Shown: positions 31,666 to 40,154 of the stretch, piece after piece
How positions within the stretch are numbered: the stretch's first letter is position 1
How the letters are laid out: each line of letters starts with the position of its first letter
NCBI GenBank assembly: GCA_005223095.1
Contig: NJBQ01000006.1
Coordinates: forward strand, 1 to 49,532
From: Candidatus Aerophobetes bacterium Ae_b3a
Lineage (GTDB): Bacteria; Aerophobota; Aerophobia; Aerophobales; AE-B3A
Reading direction: 5' to 3'
Length of the DNA stretch: 49,532 nucleotides
Notes under the pieces: generated by a model
What the model saw: the letters and a program-made list of their open reading frames with translations, nothing else
Databases searched by the model: none
Told to the model about the DNA's origin: nothing
Made by a program: the position numbers and the translations under genes

Positions 31666-32928
31666 TTAAATAACCTCCTCTGGACCGGCAATTCTACCCT
31701 TAATAGCTGAAGCAGCCGCTATTGCCGGACCAGTCAGATATACTTTACTCTTGAGGTGTCCCATTCTTCCTACAAAATTACGGTTAGTGGTAGAGACAGC
31801 TACCTCTCCCTCTCCTAGCACTCCCATATATCCTCCCAGGCAAGGCCCACAGGTAGGTGGGCTAATCACCGCTCCTGCCTCTAAAAAGACTTGCAGTAGC
31901 CCTTTTTTAAGAGCCTCCAGGTAAATGGAAGGTGTAGCAGGAATAATTATCAATCTTACATCCGGATAAATTTTTTTCCCTTTAAGAAGCTCTGCTGCTA
32001 TCTTTAAATCCTCAAAATGTCCATTAGTGCAAGAACCAATCACTACCTGGTCAACCTGTATCTTCCCTATCTGAGATATCCCCTTTGTGTTAGAAGGAAG
32101 CGAAGGAAAAGCTACTTGAGGCTCGAGCTGGCTCACTTCATATTCCTTAACCTCCAGATATTCAGCCTGGGGATCACCGCTATAAAGGTGATATTCCCTT
32201 TTACTCCTTGTGCGAATATAGTTAAGAGTAATCTCATCCGGTTCTATAATACCATTCTTTGCTCCTGCCTCTACGACCATATTGCACATAGTGAGTCTTC
32301 CTGCCATGCTCATCCTGGAAATAACCTCTCCACCGAATTCCATACTCTTATAAGAGGCTCCCTCTACTCCTATGTCACCAATAGTATAAAGAATAAGGTC
32401 CTTGGCTGTAACCCATTTTCTCAATTCGCCTCTATAAACAAACCTAATAGTTGAAGGGACCTTAAGCCAGACTCTTCCTATCAGCATAGCAGCCGCTAAG
32501 TCTGTGCTTCCTACTCCACAGGCAAAGGCCCCTAAGGCTCCCGCGGTACAGGTATGAGAATCTGCTCCGATGACTAAGTCTCCCGGAAGCACCAGTCCTT
32601 TTTCTGGAAGTAAAATATGCTCTATACCTACTCGCCCCACCTCAAAATAATTTGCAATCCCCTGTTCTCTGACAAATTTTCTTAAAAGGAGAGACTGTTG
32701 AGCTGCTCTTATATCTTTATTAGGAGTAGAATGATCAGGTACAAGGACTATCTTCTGTGAGTCAAAAACTCTCTTCCCTCCCCACTCCCGAAATTTTTCT
32801 ATAGCTAAGGGAGCAGTGATATCGTTACCCAGCAACACATCTATATCAACCTCGATAAACTCTCCCTCCTTGACTTCAGTTTTCCCACAATGTTTAGCCA
32901 AAATTTTTTCTGTAATTGTCATCGGCAT
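31666..32928 (-). CDS. leuC: 3-isopropylmalate/homoaconitate dehydratase large subunit
   Basis: A 420-residue aconitase-superfamily large subunit of the HacA/LeuC2 (archaeal-type) length. Fe-S ligand cysteines lie in VIGADSHTCTAGALGAFACG, VVIGSCTNGHFEDL and PPTCGPCLGGYMGVLG. MTITEKILAKHCGKTEVKEG and TTNRNFVGRMGHLKSKVYLT complete the signature. It isomerises 2-isopropylmalate to 3-isopropylmalate, or homocitrate to homoisocitrate. The small subunit (leuD) is not in the window, so the pathway cannot be fixed. AAGGGG precedes the ATG. Its stop codon immediately precedes the aminotransferase start. Confidence 0.87.
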   Translation of the reverse strand: MPMTITEKILAKHCGKTEVKEGEFIEVDIDVLLGNDITAPLAIEKFREWGGKRVFDSQKIVLVPDHSTPNKDIRAAQQSLLLRKFVREQGIANYFEVGRVGIEHILLPEKGLVLPGDLVIGADSHTCTAGALGAFACGVGSTDLAAAMLIGRVWLKVPSTIRFVYRGELRKWVTAKDLILYTIGDIGVEGASYKSMEFGGEVISRMSMAGRLTMCNMVVEAGAKNGIIEPDEITLNYIRTRSKREYHLYSGDPQAEYLEVKEYEVSQLEPQVAFPSLPSNTKGISQIGKIQVDQVVIGSCTNGHFEDLKIAAELLKGKKIYPDVRLIIIPATPSIYLEALKKGLLQVFLEAGAVISPPTCGPCLGGYMGVLGEGEVAVSTTNRNFVGRMGHLKSKVYLTGPAIAAASAIKGRIAGPEEVI

Positions 32929-32967
32929 AATAAAACCCCTTTTAGCCCGTGAGTGGTTAATTGGTTA

Positions 32968-33111
32968 GTAAATATTCAGTAAAGCACGTTCCTTCTTGTC
33001 ATTGCGAGGAGTCCTGAAGGCCTTCAGGACGACGTGGCAATCTCTGACGGAAATTAAGATTGCTTCGGGATTTCATCCCTCGCAATGACACGAGGTTCAC
33101 CGAGTATTTAC
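32968..33111. mobile_element. MITE-like element, copy M3
   Basis: A 144-bp element with inverted ends GTAAATATTCAGTAAAGCAC and GTTCACCGAGTATTTAC, and internal CATTGCGAGGAGTCCTGAAG with the GTCCTGAAGGCCTTCAGGAC palindrome. It is the same family as 17193-17351 and 24139-24369. It lies 40 bases upstream of the leuC start. An isolated segment GGTCGCTGTCCCTATTTT follows at 33138-33155, resembling one end of a GGGACAGCGACC-type repeat. Confidence 0.8.
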
Positions 33112-33158
33112 CTTTTAAGTAGTGCTTTCAAAAAATGGTCGCTGTCCCTATTTTATGA

Positions 33159-33193
33159 ACGAGATACGATTCACGAGATACGAGATACGATGG
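33159..33193. repeat. ACGANNN heptad array overlapping a stop codon
   Basis: Five 7-bp units (ACGAGAT, ACGATTC, ACGAGAT, ACGAGAT, ACGATGG). On the minus strand they encode the last residues (IVSRIS) and the TGA stop of the homocysteine methyltransferase gene. Confidence 0.82.
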
Positions 33194-34037
33194 CTTTTAG
33201 ATGAGCGGGGGTAGTCCCACAGCAACCCCCTATTATCTTTACCCCTAGTTCCACAAATTTTTCCATCCAATCAGAGAATTGTTCCGGTAACACAAGGTAT
33301 TCAGTCCTTCCATTTTTAAGTTGTGGTTGACCGGCATTAGGCTGAAAAATCAAAGGTAGATGCGCTTTCAAACAAATCTTCTCTGCTACGGGAAGAAGGC
33401 TATCTGGACCTACGCTGCAATTAGCTCCCAGAGCATCTATTTTTAAATCCTCTAGAGCACTCAATACAGTATCAGGGTCTTCCCCCATTAATGTTCTTCC
33501 ATTCTCAGCAAAAGTAACCTGACAAACTATAGGAAGCTGGCAAACATCTCTTGCCGCCAGCACAGCTACTTCTGCTTCTTTTATATACATCATTGTCTCT
33601 ATTACTATAAGGTCAGCTCCTGCTTTTGACGCTGAATCTATCTGTTCTTTAAAGACAGAATAAGCCTCATTTAAGCTGAGATCTCCCCATGGTTCTATTA
33701 AAGTTCCCAGGGGACCAATGGAAGCTCCTACTAAACAAGACGGAACAGTCTCTTTGGCAATTCTGACTCCTTCTCTATTAATAGCCTCCATTTTACTCTC
33801 TAAATTATATCTGCTCAGTTTTATTCTATTCGCCCCGAAAGTATTAGTCTCGACTACATCAACTCCCACTTCAGCATAAGAAAGATGGACATCAGCAACT
33901 TTATTAGGTTCGGTTAAGTTCAACTCTTCCAGAGGAGAGCCTTGAGGTATGTCTTTGTCCTGCAAAATGGTGCCCATTGCCCCATCGAAGACGATAACCC
34001 CCTCTTTTTCCAGTAGTTTTCTAAAATCATCAGCCAT
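33171..34037 (-). CDS. Homocysteine S-methyltransferase family protein (MetH N-domain type)
   Basis: A 288-residue zinc-dependent methyltransferase barrel. Segments IVFDGAMGTILQDKDIP, DVVETNTFGANRIKLSRYNL, VGASIGPLGTLIEPWG, the zinc ligand in ALGANCSVGPDS and the Cys pair in VKIIGGCCGTTPAHL are typical of the homocysteine-binding domain of MetH and of BHMT-like enzymes. The folate and cobalamin modules of full MetH are absent; they may be separate genes, or the methyl donor may differ. I start at ATG 34037 (GGGG just upstream) and reject 34085, whose first nine residues are encoded by a heptad array. The C-terminal end is also encoded by a heptad array. Confidence 0.82.
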   Translation of the reverse strand: MADDFRKLLEKEGVIVFDGAMGTILQDKDIPQGSPLEELNLTEPNKVADVHLSYAEVGVDVVETNTFGANRIKLSRYNLESKMEAINREGVRIAKETVPSCLVGASIGPLGTLIEPWGDLSLNEAYSVFKEQIDSASKAGADLIVIETMMYIKEAEVAVLAARDVCQLPIVCQVTFAENGRTLMGEDPDTVLSALEDLKIDALGANCSVGPDSLLPVAEKICLKAHLPLIFQPNAGQPQLKNGRTEYLVLPEQFSDWMEKFVELGVKIIGGCCGTTPAHLKAIVSRIS

Positions 34038-34057
34038 TTTCCCCTTACCCCTTTTTA

Positions 34058-34163
34058 TGTTCATTGTTCGTAGTTCATTGTTCATTGACCTGCTAACCCC
34101 TTAGACAACTGGTTCACCGTTCCTTCTTTTCATCGATGAACTATGAACCATGAACTATGAACT
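34058..34163. repeat. Inverted pair of ATGAACN heptad arrays
   Basis: The left array 34058-34085 has four units (as TGTTCAT, TGTTCGT, AGTTCAT, TGTTCAT on the plus strand); the right array 34136-34163 has ATGAACT, ATGAACC, ATGAACT, ATGAACT. They flank 50 bases beginning TGACCTGCTAACCCCTTAG. A longer relative with the same TGACCTGCTA start lies at 40855-41024. The pair lies in the leader of the methyltransferase gene and could form a hairpin. Confidence 0.87.
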
Positions 34164-34252
34164 AATCAAGAGAGGGCGCTAGATACGGTAAAGCCCTTGC
34201 TTGTCAGTTCCACAACACAATTATAGTATCGGCATTTTTATTTCTGTACTAC

Positions 34253-34280
34253 AATATATACGGAAGAGGAAAGCTGTCAA
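34253..34280 (-). promoter_or_regulatory. Promoter of the homocysteine methyltransferase gene
   Basis: On the minus strand TTGACA (34280-34275), a 16-base spacer and TATATT (34258-34253). It sits directly after the rodA stop, and its leader would include the inverted ATGAACN arrays. Confidence 0.65.
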
Positions 34281-34282
34281 AC

Positions 34283-35359
34283 CTATCTATCCTCAAATCT
34301 CTTTATACTGAGTAATATTCCTATCCCAGCAAAGAACATTATGGTGGAACTTCCTCCATAACTTATTAAGGGAAGAGGCACACCGGTAACAGGCATTATC
34401 CCTACCACCATACCTATGTTAATGAAAATCTGCAAAAAGAGCAAAATAACTATCCCTACACCCACTAATTTGGCAAAATTGTTACTTTCCTGACGGGCTA
34501 TTTTCATTCCTCTAGCAATAATCATAAGGTATAGCCCTAAGAGCAATAAGATTCCTATAAATCCCCATTCTTCCCCTACAGTAGCAAGGATAAAATCGGT
34601 AAAGGGGCGCGGTAAAAAACTGAGCTGAGTATGAACAGCCCCACCTAAACCTTTGCCCGTCAACCTCCCTGAACCCAAAGCGACCTTAGACTGCAGAATA
34701 TTCCATCCTGCTCCTAAAGGATCTCTCCCTGGATTCAAGAAAGTGAGGATACGCGTCTTCTGATAAGGACGAAGAAAGAAATAAGAAACTGGAAGTAATA
34801 ATGAACCTAGTCCCAGAATGGTAAATATTCTTTTCAAGGATATCCCAGCTAAGAACAACATCGCCAACCAGAGGGGAAGAAGAATAATGGCACTTCCCAT
34901 GTCTGGCTGGAGAGCAACGAGAATTAAGAAAATGAGAGTAAGGCAAAAAGAAAGAATTATCCCCTTCTTGCTCACTTTCTCCCTGTTAGTCAGGAGTTTA
35001 GCCAAAACAATAATAAGAATAAGCTTGGCAAACTCGGAAGGCTGAAAACTAAATGCTCCTATCTTAATCCATCTTTGAGCCCCATAGATGCCTTCTTCTT
35101 TGAACAGAACAAATAGAAGAAAAAAAAGAATAATTCCATAGAAAAAGTAAGCTCCCTTTTGCCACAAACCAACCCTAAAAAAAGAGAGAAGAAACATAAC
35201 ACCGATTCCTACGCATACCCAGCTTACCTGATGAAAAAGATAATAGGTCTCATCAGGAGTAACAATTGTCCATAAATGGAAAATCCCGCCCAATGCCAGG
35301 ATAATAGTAGCTAACAAAATAATCCTATCATATTTCTGAGAAATGAAAGAAACTTGCAT
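34283..35359 (-). CDS. rodA: Rod shape-determining protein RodA
   Basis: A 358-residue SEDS-family peptidoglycan glycosyltransferase with about ten membrane helices. Signature stretches: GAQRWIKIGAFSFQPSEFAK, VALQPDMGSAIILLPLWLAM, the RILTFLNPGRDPLGAGWNIL loop, QSKVALGSGRLTGKGLGG, FILATVGEEWGFIG and the C-terminal MPVTGVPLPLISYGGSS. It polymerises lipid II during sidewall synthesis with PBP2, whose gene lies immediately upstream (42-base gap), the standard mrdA-rodA order. Confidence 0.95.
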   Translation of the reverse strand: MQVSFISQKYDRIILLATIILALGGIFHLWTIVTPDETYYLFHQVSWVCVGIGVMFLLSFFRVGLWQKGAYFFYGIILFFLLFVLFKEEGIYGAQRWIKIGAFSFQPSEFAKLILIIVLAKLLTNREKVSKKGIILSFCLTLIFLILVALQPDMGSAIILLPLWLAMLFLAGISLKRIFTILGLGSLLLPVSYFFLRPYQKTRILTFLNPGRDPLGAGWNILQSKVALGSGRLTGKGLGGAVHTQLSFLPRPFTDFILATVGEEWGFIGILLLLGLYLMIIARGMKIARQESNNFAKLVGVGIVILLFLQIFINIGMVVGIMPVTGVPLPLISYGGSSTIMFFAGIGILLSIKRFEDR

Positions 35360-35401
35360 TCTTAATTTATCCTGTTTATCTTGCCTAAATCTGCCTTCAA
35401 A

Positions 35402-37150
35402 TTAGTTTTTATTAAAAATCTGTGAGAGAATCTCTCCTGCTATTTGAGCAGCAATAGAAATCTCCTCTTCTCGGTATTCTATCAAAACAACTATAGCTAA
35501 GCGAGCGTCATCAGGAAGTGTATAACCTATAAACCAATTATGAGGTCTTTCTTCATCTGACGATTCTGCAGTTCCTGTTTTTCCAGCAATCTTCACAATC
35601 TTATTCTCTGCTCGCCACCCTGTCCCCTCTCTAACTACTCCTCGCAGGGATTTTCCCAGAAAATCAAAGACTGAGGAGGAAATAGGTATTTTTTTACCTC
35701 TTCCAGGAGAGAAACTCTCAACAACTTTGCCCTGCGAATCAACTACTTCCTTCACCAGATACGGGTCAATTAGACTACCTCCATTGGCTACGGCAGCGAT
35801 GACTCTGAACATTTGTACTGGAGTAACTAGAAGAAATCCCTGCCCAATGGAAAGATTAACTGTATCCCCAGGATACCAGGCTTCACCTTTGGCTTTTAAC
35901 TTCCACTCACGGGTGGGCAAAAGACCATCTTTTTCTGAAACCGGGTCTATACCAGTAATTTCTCCCAACTCAAAGAGACGAGAGTATCGAATTATTTTGT
36001 CCATTCCTATCTTCAATCCCAGTTGATAAAAGAAAACATCACAGGAATCAATAATAGCCTCTTCCAGATTTAATCTTCCATGCCCTTCTTCTTTCCAGCA
36101 TTTAAAGATACGGTTGCCCACCAGAAGCTCTCCCCCGCAGAAAAAGGTATCTTCTTTTCCGATAATATTATCTTCTAAAGCAGCCGCCGCAACTACTACC
36201 TTAAATGTAGAAGCAGGAGGATATTCTCCCCTTAAAGCTCGATTCTCTAGAGGATCACCTGGATCCTGCACTAACTTGCTCCATTCATCTTCCGAAACAC
36301 CCCAGGAAAAAAGATTGGGATTAAAAGTGGGATGACTAACTAGAGTCAGAATTTCTCCTGTCTCATAATCTCCGATTAGAACGACTCCTTTTCTTTGGCC
36401 CAATTTCTCCGCAGCAATTTCTTGCATTTCAAGGTCAATAGTCAAATAAACACTATCTCCCGGCAGAGGGTCTTTTTCCGAAATTACTCTTAAGGTACGC
36501 CCGTGTGCATCTACTTCTACTTGTCTCCCTCCCTTTTCTCCTTGTAAGTATGAGTTATATGCCTTTTCTACACCCATTTTACCCACTAAATCTCCTAGTT
36601 CAACACCAAAGGTAGAATTCGCTGTTAGCTCCTCCTGGTTTACTTCTCCCACATGACCAAGCACATGAGCACACATCTCATCATAATAATAACTGCGAAC
36701 CGGTTGGGTGAGAATGACTGTTCCCGGAAAATCTTCTTCTTTTTCCAGAAGATATGTAACCGCAGATAGATCTATGTTCCTTTTTGCCCAGACAGGTCTA
36801 AAGATATTATTCGCTTCTTGAATCCTCTTTTTGGCTATCTCTTTGTCTATATCTAAGAACTCATCAAGACATTTAATTAATTCATCTATATCAGTCACAT
36901 TGGAAGGGACTACCCCTACAGAAAAAAAAGCTTCATTCCCGGCCAACTTCTCTCCGTTTCTATCCAGGATAAGACCCCTGCTGCAAGGCAAGGGAACAAG
37001 TCGAAGACGTGAATTCTTGGAAATACGAAAATACCTTTCTCCCTCTATCAGTTGCAGCCAGGCTATTCTCCCTAGAAGGACAAGAAGGCCACAGATTATT
37101 ATTATCCAGAAAATTTTAATTCTTCTTTCAAACTGGTCTTGTCTGGTCAA
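35402..37150 (-). CDS. mrdA: Penicillin-binding protein 2
   Basis: A 582-residue class B PBP, the elongasome transpeptidase. One N-terminal membrane helix (IFWIIIICGLLVLLGRIAWL) is followed by the pedestal domain (LPCSRGLILDRNGEKLAGNE, YYDEMCAHVLGHVGEVN). The transpeptidase domain has the catalytic PPASTFK, the second motif in DSCDVFFYQLGLKIG and KTGTAESS. All three active-site motifs are intact. It pairs with rodA. The start lies 15 bases beyond one end of the four-helix-bundle heptad element that separates it from prmC. Confidence 0.95.
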   Translation of the reverse strand: MTRQDQFERRIKIFWIIIICGLLVLLGRIAWLQLIEGERYFRISKNSRLRLVPLPCSRGLILDRNGEKLAGNEAFFSVGVVPSNVTDIDELIKCLDEFLDIDKEIAKKRIQEANNIFRPVWAKRNIDLSAVTYLLEKEEDFPGTVILTQPVRSYYYDEMCAHVLGHVGEVNQEELTANSTFGVELGDLVGKMGVEKAYNSYLQGEKGGRQVEVDAHGRTLRVISEKDPLPGDSVYLTIDLEMQEIAAEKLGQRKGVVLIGDYETGEILTLVSHPTFNPNLFSWGVSEDEWSKLVQDPGDPLENRALRGEYPPASTFKVVVAAAALEDNIIGKEDTFFCGGELLVGNRIFKCWKEEGHGRLNLEEAIIDSCDVFFYQLGLKIGMDKIIRYSRLFELGEITGIDPVSEKDGLLPTREWKLKAKGEAWYPGDTVNLSIGQGFLLVTPVQMFRVIAAVANGGSLIDPYLVKEVVDSQGKVVESFSPGRGKKIPISSSVFDFLGKSLRGVVREGTGWRAENKIVKIAGKTGTAESSDEERPHNWFIGYTLPDDARLAIVVLIEYREEEISIAAQIAGEILSQIFNKN

Positions 37151-37165
37151 GATATCACTCTTTTT

Positions 37166-37557
37166 AGCGTATAGCGGGTAGCGTTTAGCGTATAGGATAA
37201 ATCATTCTATACAACATACTACCCACTTCCTTCAATAAGTTCTCAATGATATCACTTTTCTTTGTATATCCTAAGTCTATAGATAACAAATATTGGGTCT
37301 CTGATTCTGATAAAGACCCATAGGCGATAGACAAAAACTGCTTATATTCTGTCTTATGCCTTCTTCCATACCCTTCAGCTATATTAGAAGGCAAGGATAC
37401 TGCTGCCCTTCTCATCTGTTGAGCTAATCCATAGGTTTCGGATTTTGGGAAATCCTTTGTAATCTTATATATTTCCAAAACTAATCTATAGGCCTTTTGC
37501 CAAACTATTAAATCTTTAAAGCTTTTTGTTTTCACTATCCGCTAAACGCTCTACGCT
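37166..37557. mobile_element. Heptad-array element carrying a four-helix-bundle gene
   Basis: A 392-bp unit. The left array 37166-37193 is four exact heptads (AGCGTAT, AGCGGGT, AGCGTTT, AGCGTAT). The right array 37530-37557, read on the minus strand, is AGCGTAG, AGCGTTT, AGCGGAT, AGTGAAA. Between them is one gene: its GTG start lies in the AGTGAAA unit and its TAA stop in the left array. The outer edge of the right array supplies the prmC stop codon. Elements with matching arrays but no gene lie at 18763, 20071 and 23220. Mobility is inferred from the dispersed copies; no transposase is present. Confidence 0.75.
37185..37535 (-). CDS. Four-helix-bundle protein (23S rRNA IVS/S23-like)
   Basis: A 116-residue protein of the four-helix-bundle family (TIGR02436, S23/IVS protein). 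SFKDLIVWQKAYRLVLEIYK, FPKSETYGLAQQMRRAAVSL and PSNIAEGYGRRHKTEYKQFL are the family signature, followed by SIAYGSLSESETQYLLS. The family was first seen in intervening sequences of 23S rRNA genes and is related to Avd of diversity-generating retroelements; members bind nucleic acid and form pentamers. Start GTG 37535 and stop TAA both lie inside heptad arrays, and the last residues (PIR) are encoded by one. It is flanked by prmC and mrdA, not rRNA, so it is a free-standing member. Confidence 0.88.
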   Translation of the reverse strand: MKTKSFKDLIVWQKAYRLVLEIYKITKDFPKSETYGLAQQMRRAAVSLPSNIAEGYGRRHKTEYKQFLSIAYGSLSESETQYLLSIDLGYTKKSDIIENLLKEVGSMLYRMIYPIR

Positions 37558-38453
37558 CTCTTTTTTGTCAGGATTACTCGTTCCATTCCCTCATAATCGG
37601 GAATAACCTGAGGAATACACAGCTCTTCCTGAGCAAGAATTAACTCCCTTATTCTCTCTGCCTGTTTATATCCCATCTCTAAAGCCAAAAAACCTGTTTT
37701 TCTCAAAAATCTAGCACCCTGAGAAATAATCCTTCTATAAACACTTAAACCATCATCCCCACCTTCCAGAGCAACTTTTGGTTCTCTTTGTACTTCTAGA
37801 GGAAGATTATCCATCTCTTTGCTGCTTACATAAGGGGGATTAGAAATAATGAGATTGACTTTCCCTTCTAATTTTAGATGAGCGAGAGGAAAGAATAGAT
37901 CTCCCAGTAAAAAAGATATTTTTTTATCTAGATTATGAAATTTAGCATTCCCCTGAGCCACTTTTAGGGCTTTTAAGGAAATATCAACAGCATAAACCTT
38001 TGATTTTTCCAATTCGTTAGCCAGTTTGATAGCGATGTTCCCACAGCCGGTGCCCAGGTCTATAATAACGAAATCATCCAACCTTTCCTCGCTCTTTGCT
38101 GGAAAGACCATTCTTTTGATTGTTTCCAGACTCTTTTCCACTAGAATTTCCGTTTCCGGGCGAGGAATATGAACATCCGAGGTTACCTTGAACTTAAGAC
38201 CCATAAAATCTTGTTCTTCTGTAAGATAAGCAAGAGGAATATAATGGGACCGCTGAATAACCAGTTCTTTAAAAAGGGAAAGCTCCCAAGCAAAAAGAAG
38301 ATGCTCACGCTCAAGATAGAGCTTCAGGCGGGTTTTTCCTAAAACATAACTGACTAACAGCTCAGCATTTAAGTGGGGATTTTCTATCCTTCTCCTCTCC
38401 AGATATTGGAAAGCCCAATCTATAGCTTTCTTAATTGTCCAGTTTCCTACCAT
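37551..38453 (-). CDS. prmC: Peptide chain release factor N5-glutamine methyltransferase
   Basis: A 300-residue PrmC/HemK, methylating the GGQ glutamine of release factors such as PrfB in this window. The N-terminal helical domain (IENPHLNAELLVSYVLGKTR) is followed by the SAM domain: HIPRPETEILVE, VIIDLGTGCGNIAIKLA, YAVDISLKALKVAQGNA and the catalytic IISNPPYVSSKEMDNLP, then EGGDDGLSVYRRII. Its TAG stop (37553-37551) is part of the heptad array of the neighbouring element, so the final residues (KKRA) may have been altered by that insertion. It follows ribH closely in the riboflavin operon. Confidence 0.94.
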   Translation of the reverse strand: MVGNWTIKKAIDWAFQYLERRRIENPHLNAELLVSYVLGKTRLKLYLEREHLLFAWELSLFKELVIQRSHYIPLAYLTEEQDFMGLKFKVTSDVHIPRPETEILVEKSLETIKRMVFPAKSEERLDDFVIIDLGTGCGNIAIKLANELEKSKVYAVDISLKALKVAQGNAKFHNLDKKISFLLGDLFFPLAHLKLEGKVNLIISNPPYVSSKEMDNLPLEVQREPKVALEGGDDGLSVYRRIISQGARFLRKTGFLALEMGYKQAERIRELILAQEELCIPQVIPDYEGMERVILTKKRA

Positions 38454-38460
38454 CCACCTT

Positions 38461-38931
38461 CTATTTCTTCCCTAATTGCCTATATAAATCTACCATCTCC
38501 ATAGCCGAAATAGCAGCATCCCAGCCCCGATTTCCCGCTTTAGTCCCTGCCCTTTCAATAGCTTGTTCCAGAGTATCGGCAGTAACTATCCCAAAAATAA
38601 CAGGAATTTTTTCTCTTAGAGCTAAACCTGAAATACCTCGTGCCACTTGAGAAGATATTGCCTCAGAATGGGAAGTTTCCCCTCTAATAATAGCCCCAAG
38701 ACAAATCAAAGCATCGAATTCTTTCTTCTTGAGCAGATGTGAAGCTAGCGCTGGTATTTCAAAAGAACCGGGAACCCAGGCTACCTCTATATCCTCTTCT
38801 TTTACTCCATGTCTGGCAAAAGCATCCATGGCCCCTTCTAAAAGCTTTCCTGTGATAAACTCATTAAATCGGGAAATAACAATCCCAAATTTTAGACCCT
38901 TCCCCGTTATTTGTCCCTTATAAACTCTCAT
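38461..38931 (-). CDS. ribH: 6,7-dimethyl-8-ribityllumazine synthase
   Basis: A 156-residue lumazine synthase, the penultimate step of riboflavin synthesis. KFGIVISRFNEFITGKLLEG, WVPGSFEIPALASHL, ALICLGAIIRGETSHSEAIS with the conserved catalytic His, and PVIFGIVTADTLEQAIERAG are canonical. It overlaps ribBA by 4 bases (ATGA). Operon order ribE-ribBA-ribH-prmC. Confidence 0.96.
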   Translation of the reverse strand: MRVYKGQITGKGLKFGIVISRFNEFITGKLLEGAMDAFARHGVKEEDIEVAWVPGSFEIPALASHLLKKKEFDALICLGAIIRGETSHSEAISSQVARGISGLALREKIPVIFGIVTADTLEQAIERAGTKAGNRGWDAAISAMEMVDLYRQLGKK

Positions 38932-40154
38932 TTTTCTCCCCCTATCTTCTTTTCGTTCAGTGTTAATAAATGTCCCAGTTTTTTTTGTTTGGTCTTTAAA
39001 TAAAGCTTGTTGATTTCATTAGGTTCTATTTCTAAAGGGATGCGCTCAGTAACCTCCAGGCTATATCCCTTTAATCCAACAATTTTGCGTGGATTATTGG
39101 TCAGAAGTCTAATTTTGTGAAGTCCTAAATCAGCTAGAATCTGAGCTCCAATTCCATATGTTCGTAGGTCTGATTCAAAACCTAGCTTCTCATTGGCTTC
39201 CACTGTATCCATTCCCTTGTCCTGAAACTCATAAGCTCTAAGCTTATTTAAGAGCCCTATTCCGCGTCCTTCCTGATTCAAATAGAGTAACACCCCACAC
39301 TCAGACTCCCCTATTTTCTTTAAAGCTCTCCTCAACTGTTCCCCACAATCACAACGTAAGGAATTAAAAGTATCGCCGGTAAGACAGCGAGAATGTACAC
39401 GTACTAATACATTTTCTTTGTTTCTAACCTGCCCCTTTACCAGGGCAAGGTCAACTCTATCCTCAAGAATAGTTCTATAGGCAATTAATTTGAAATCCCC
39501 GTAGGAGGTAGGCAGACGAGTAGTAGCCTCTCGCCTAACAAGCTTTTCTTTTTTCCAGCGATAACTTATGATATCAGCTACGCTACACACCTTTAAATTA
39601 TGTTTCCTGGCAAAAGATAAAAGCTGAGGAAGTCGGGCCATCCGACCATCTTCTCCCATAATTTCACAAAGAACACCAATAGGATGAAGTCCGGCTAATC
39701 TGGCTAAGTCTATTGCTGCCTCGGTATGACCGGCCCGCACTAAAACTCCCCCCTCCCTGCCAATCAAAGGGAAGATATGACCTGGTCTGGCTAAGTCTTC
39801 CTTTTTTGCTTTAGTATCAACAAGAACCTTTATCGTCTCGGCTCTATCAAAAGCAGATATCCCTGTGGTGGTGTTATGCCTGGCATCGACAGAGATAGTG
39901 TAGGGGGTTCCCTTCAAAGAGGTATTCTCCTCTACCATAGGTTCCAGTCCCAACTGCTTAGCTCTGCTTAAGGTTATAGGAACACAGATGAGACCTCTTC
40001 CATATTTAGCCATAAAGTTTACCACCTGGGCGGTAACTAGAGAAGCAGGAGCAATAAGGTCACCCTCATTTTCTCTTTCCTTGTCATCCAGAACAATGAC
40101 CATTCTCCCTTTCTTAAACTCCTCCAGAATTTCCTCTATTCTATTAAACTCCAT
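38928..40154 (-). CDS. ribBA: Bifunctional DHBP synthase/GTP cyclohydrolase II
   Basis: A 408-residue fusion. Residues about 1-200 make 3,4-dihydroxy-2-butanone 4-phosphate from ribulose 5-phosphate (VIVLDDKERENEGDLIAPAS, TTTGISAFDRAETIK, RAGHTEAAIDLARLAG). Residues about 205-400 are GTP cyclohydrolase II (VRVHSRCLTGDTFNSLRCDC with zinc cysteines, LYLNQEGRGIGLLNKL, RTYGIGAQILADLG, LLTNNPRKI). Both catalytic cores look intact. It starts directly at the end of ribE. ribD is not in the window. Confidence 0.96.
   Translation of the reverse strand: MEFNRIEEILEEFKKGRMVIVLDDKERENEGDLIAPASLVTAQVVNFMAKYGRGLICVPITLSRAKQLGLEPMVEENTSLKGTPYTISVDARHNTTTGISAFDRAETIKVLVDTKAKKEDLARPGHIFPLIGREGGVLVRAGHTEAAIDLARLAGLHPIGVLCEIMGEDGRMARLPQLLSFARKHNLKVCSVADIISYRWKKEKLVRREATTRLPTSYGDFKLIAYRTILEDRVDLALVKGQVRNKENVLVRVHSRCLTGDTFNSLRCDCGEQLRRALKKIGESECGVLLYLNQEGRGIGLLNKLRAYEFQDKGMDTVEANEKLGFESDLRTYGIGAQILADLGLHKIRLLTNNPRKIVGLKGYSLEVTERIPLEIEPNEINKLYLKTKQKKLGHLLTLNEKKIGGEK

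Noticed and set aside
37166-37193. Short tandem units as a CRISPR-like array
   Set aside because: Units are 7 bp with no unique spacers and no cas genes nearby; they are tandem heptads.
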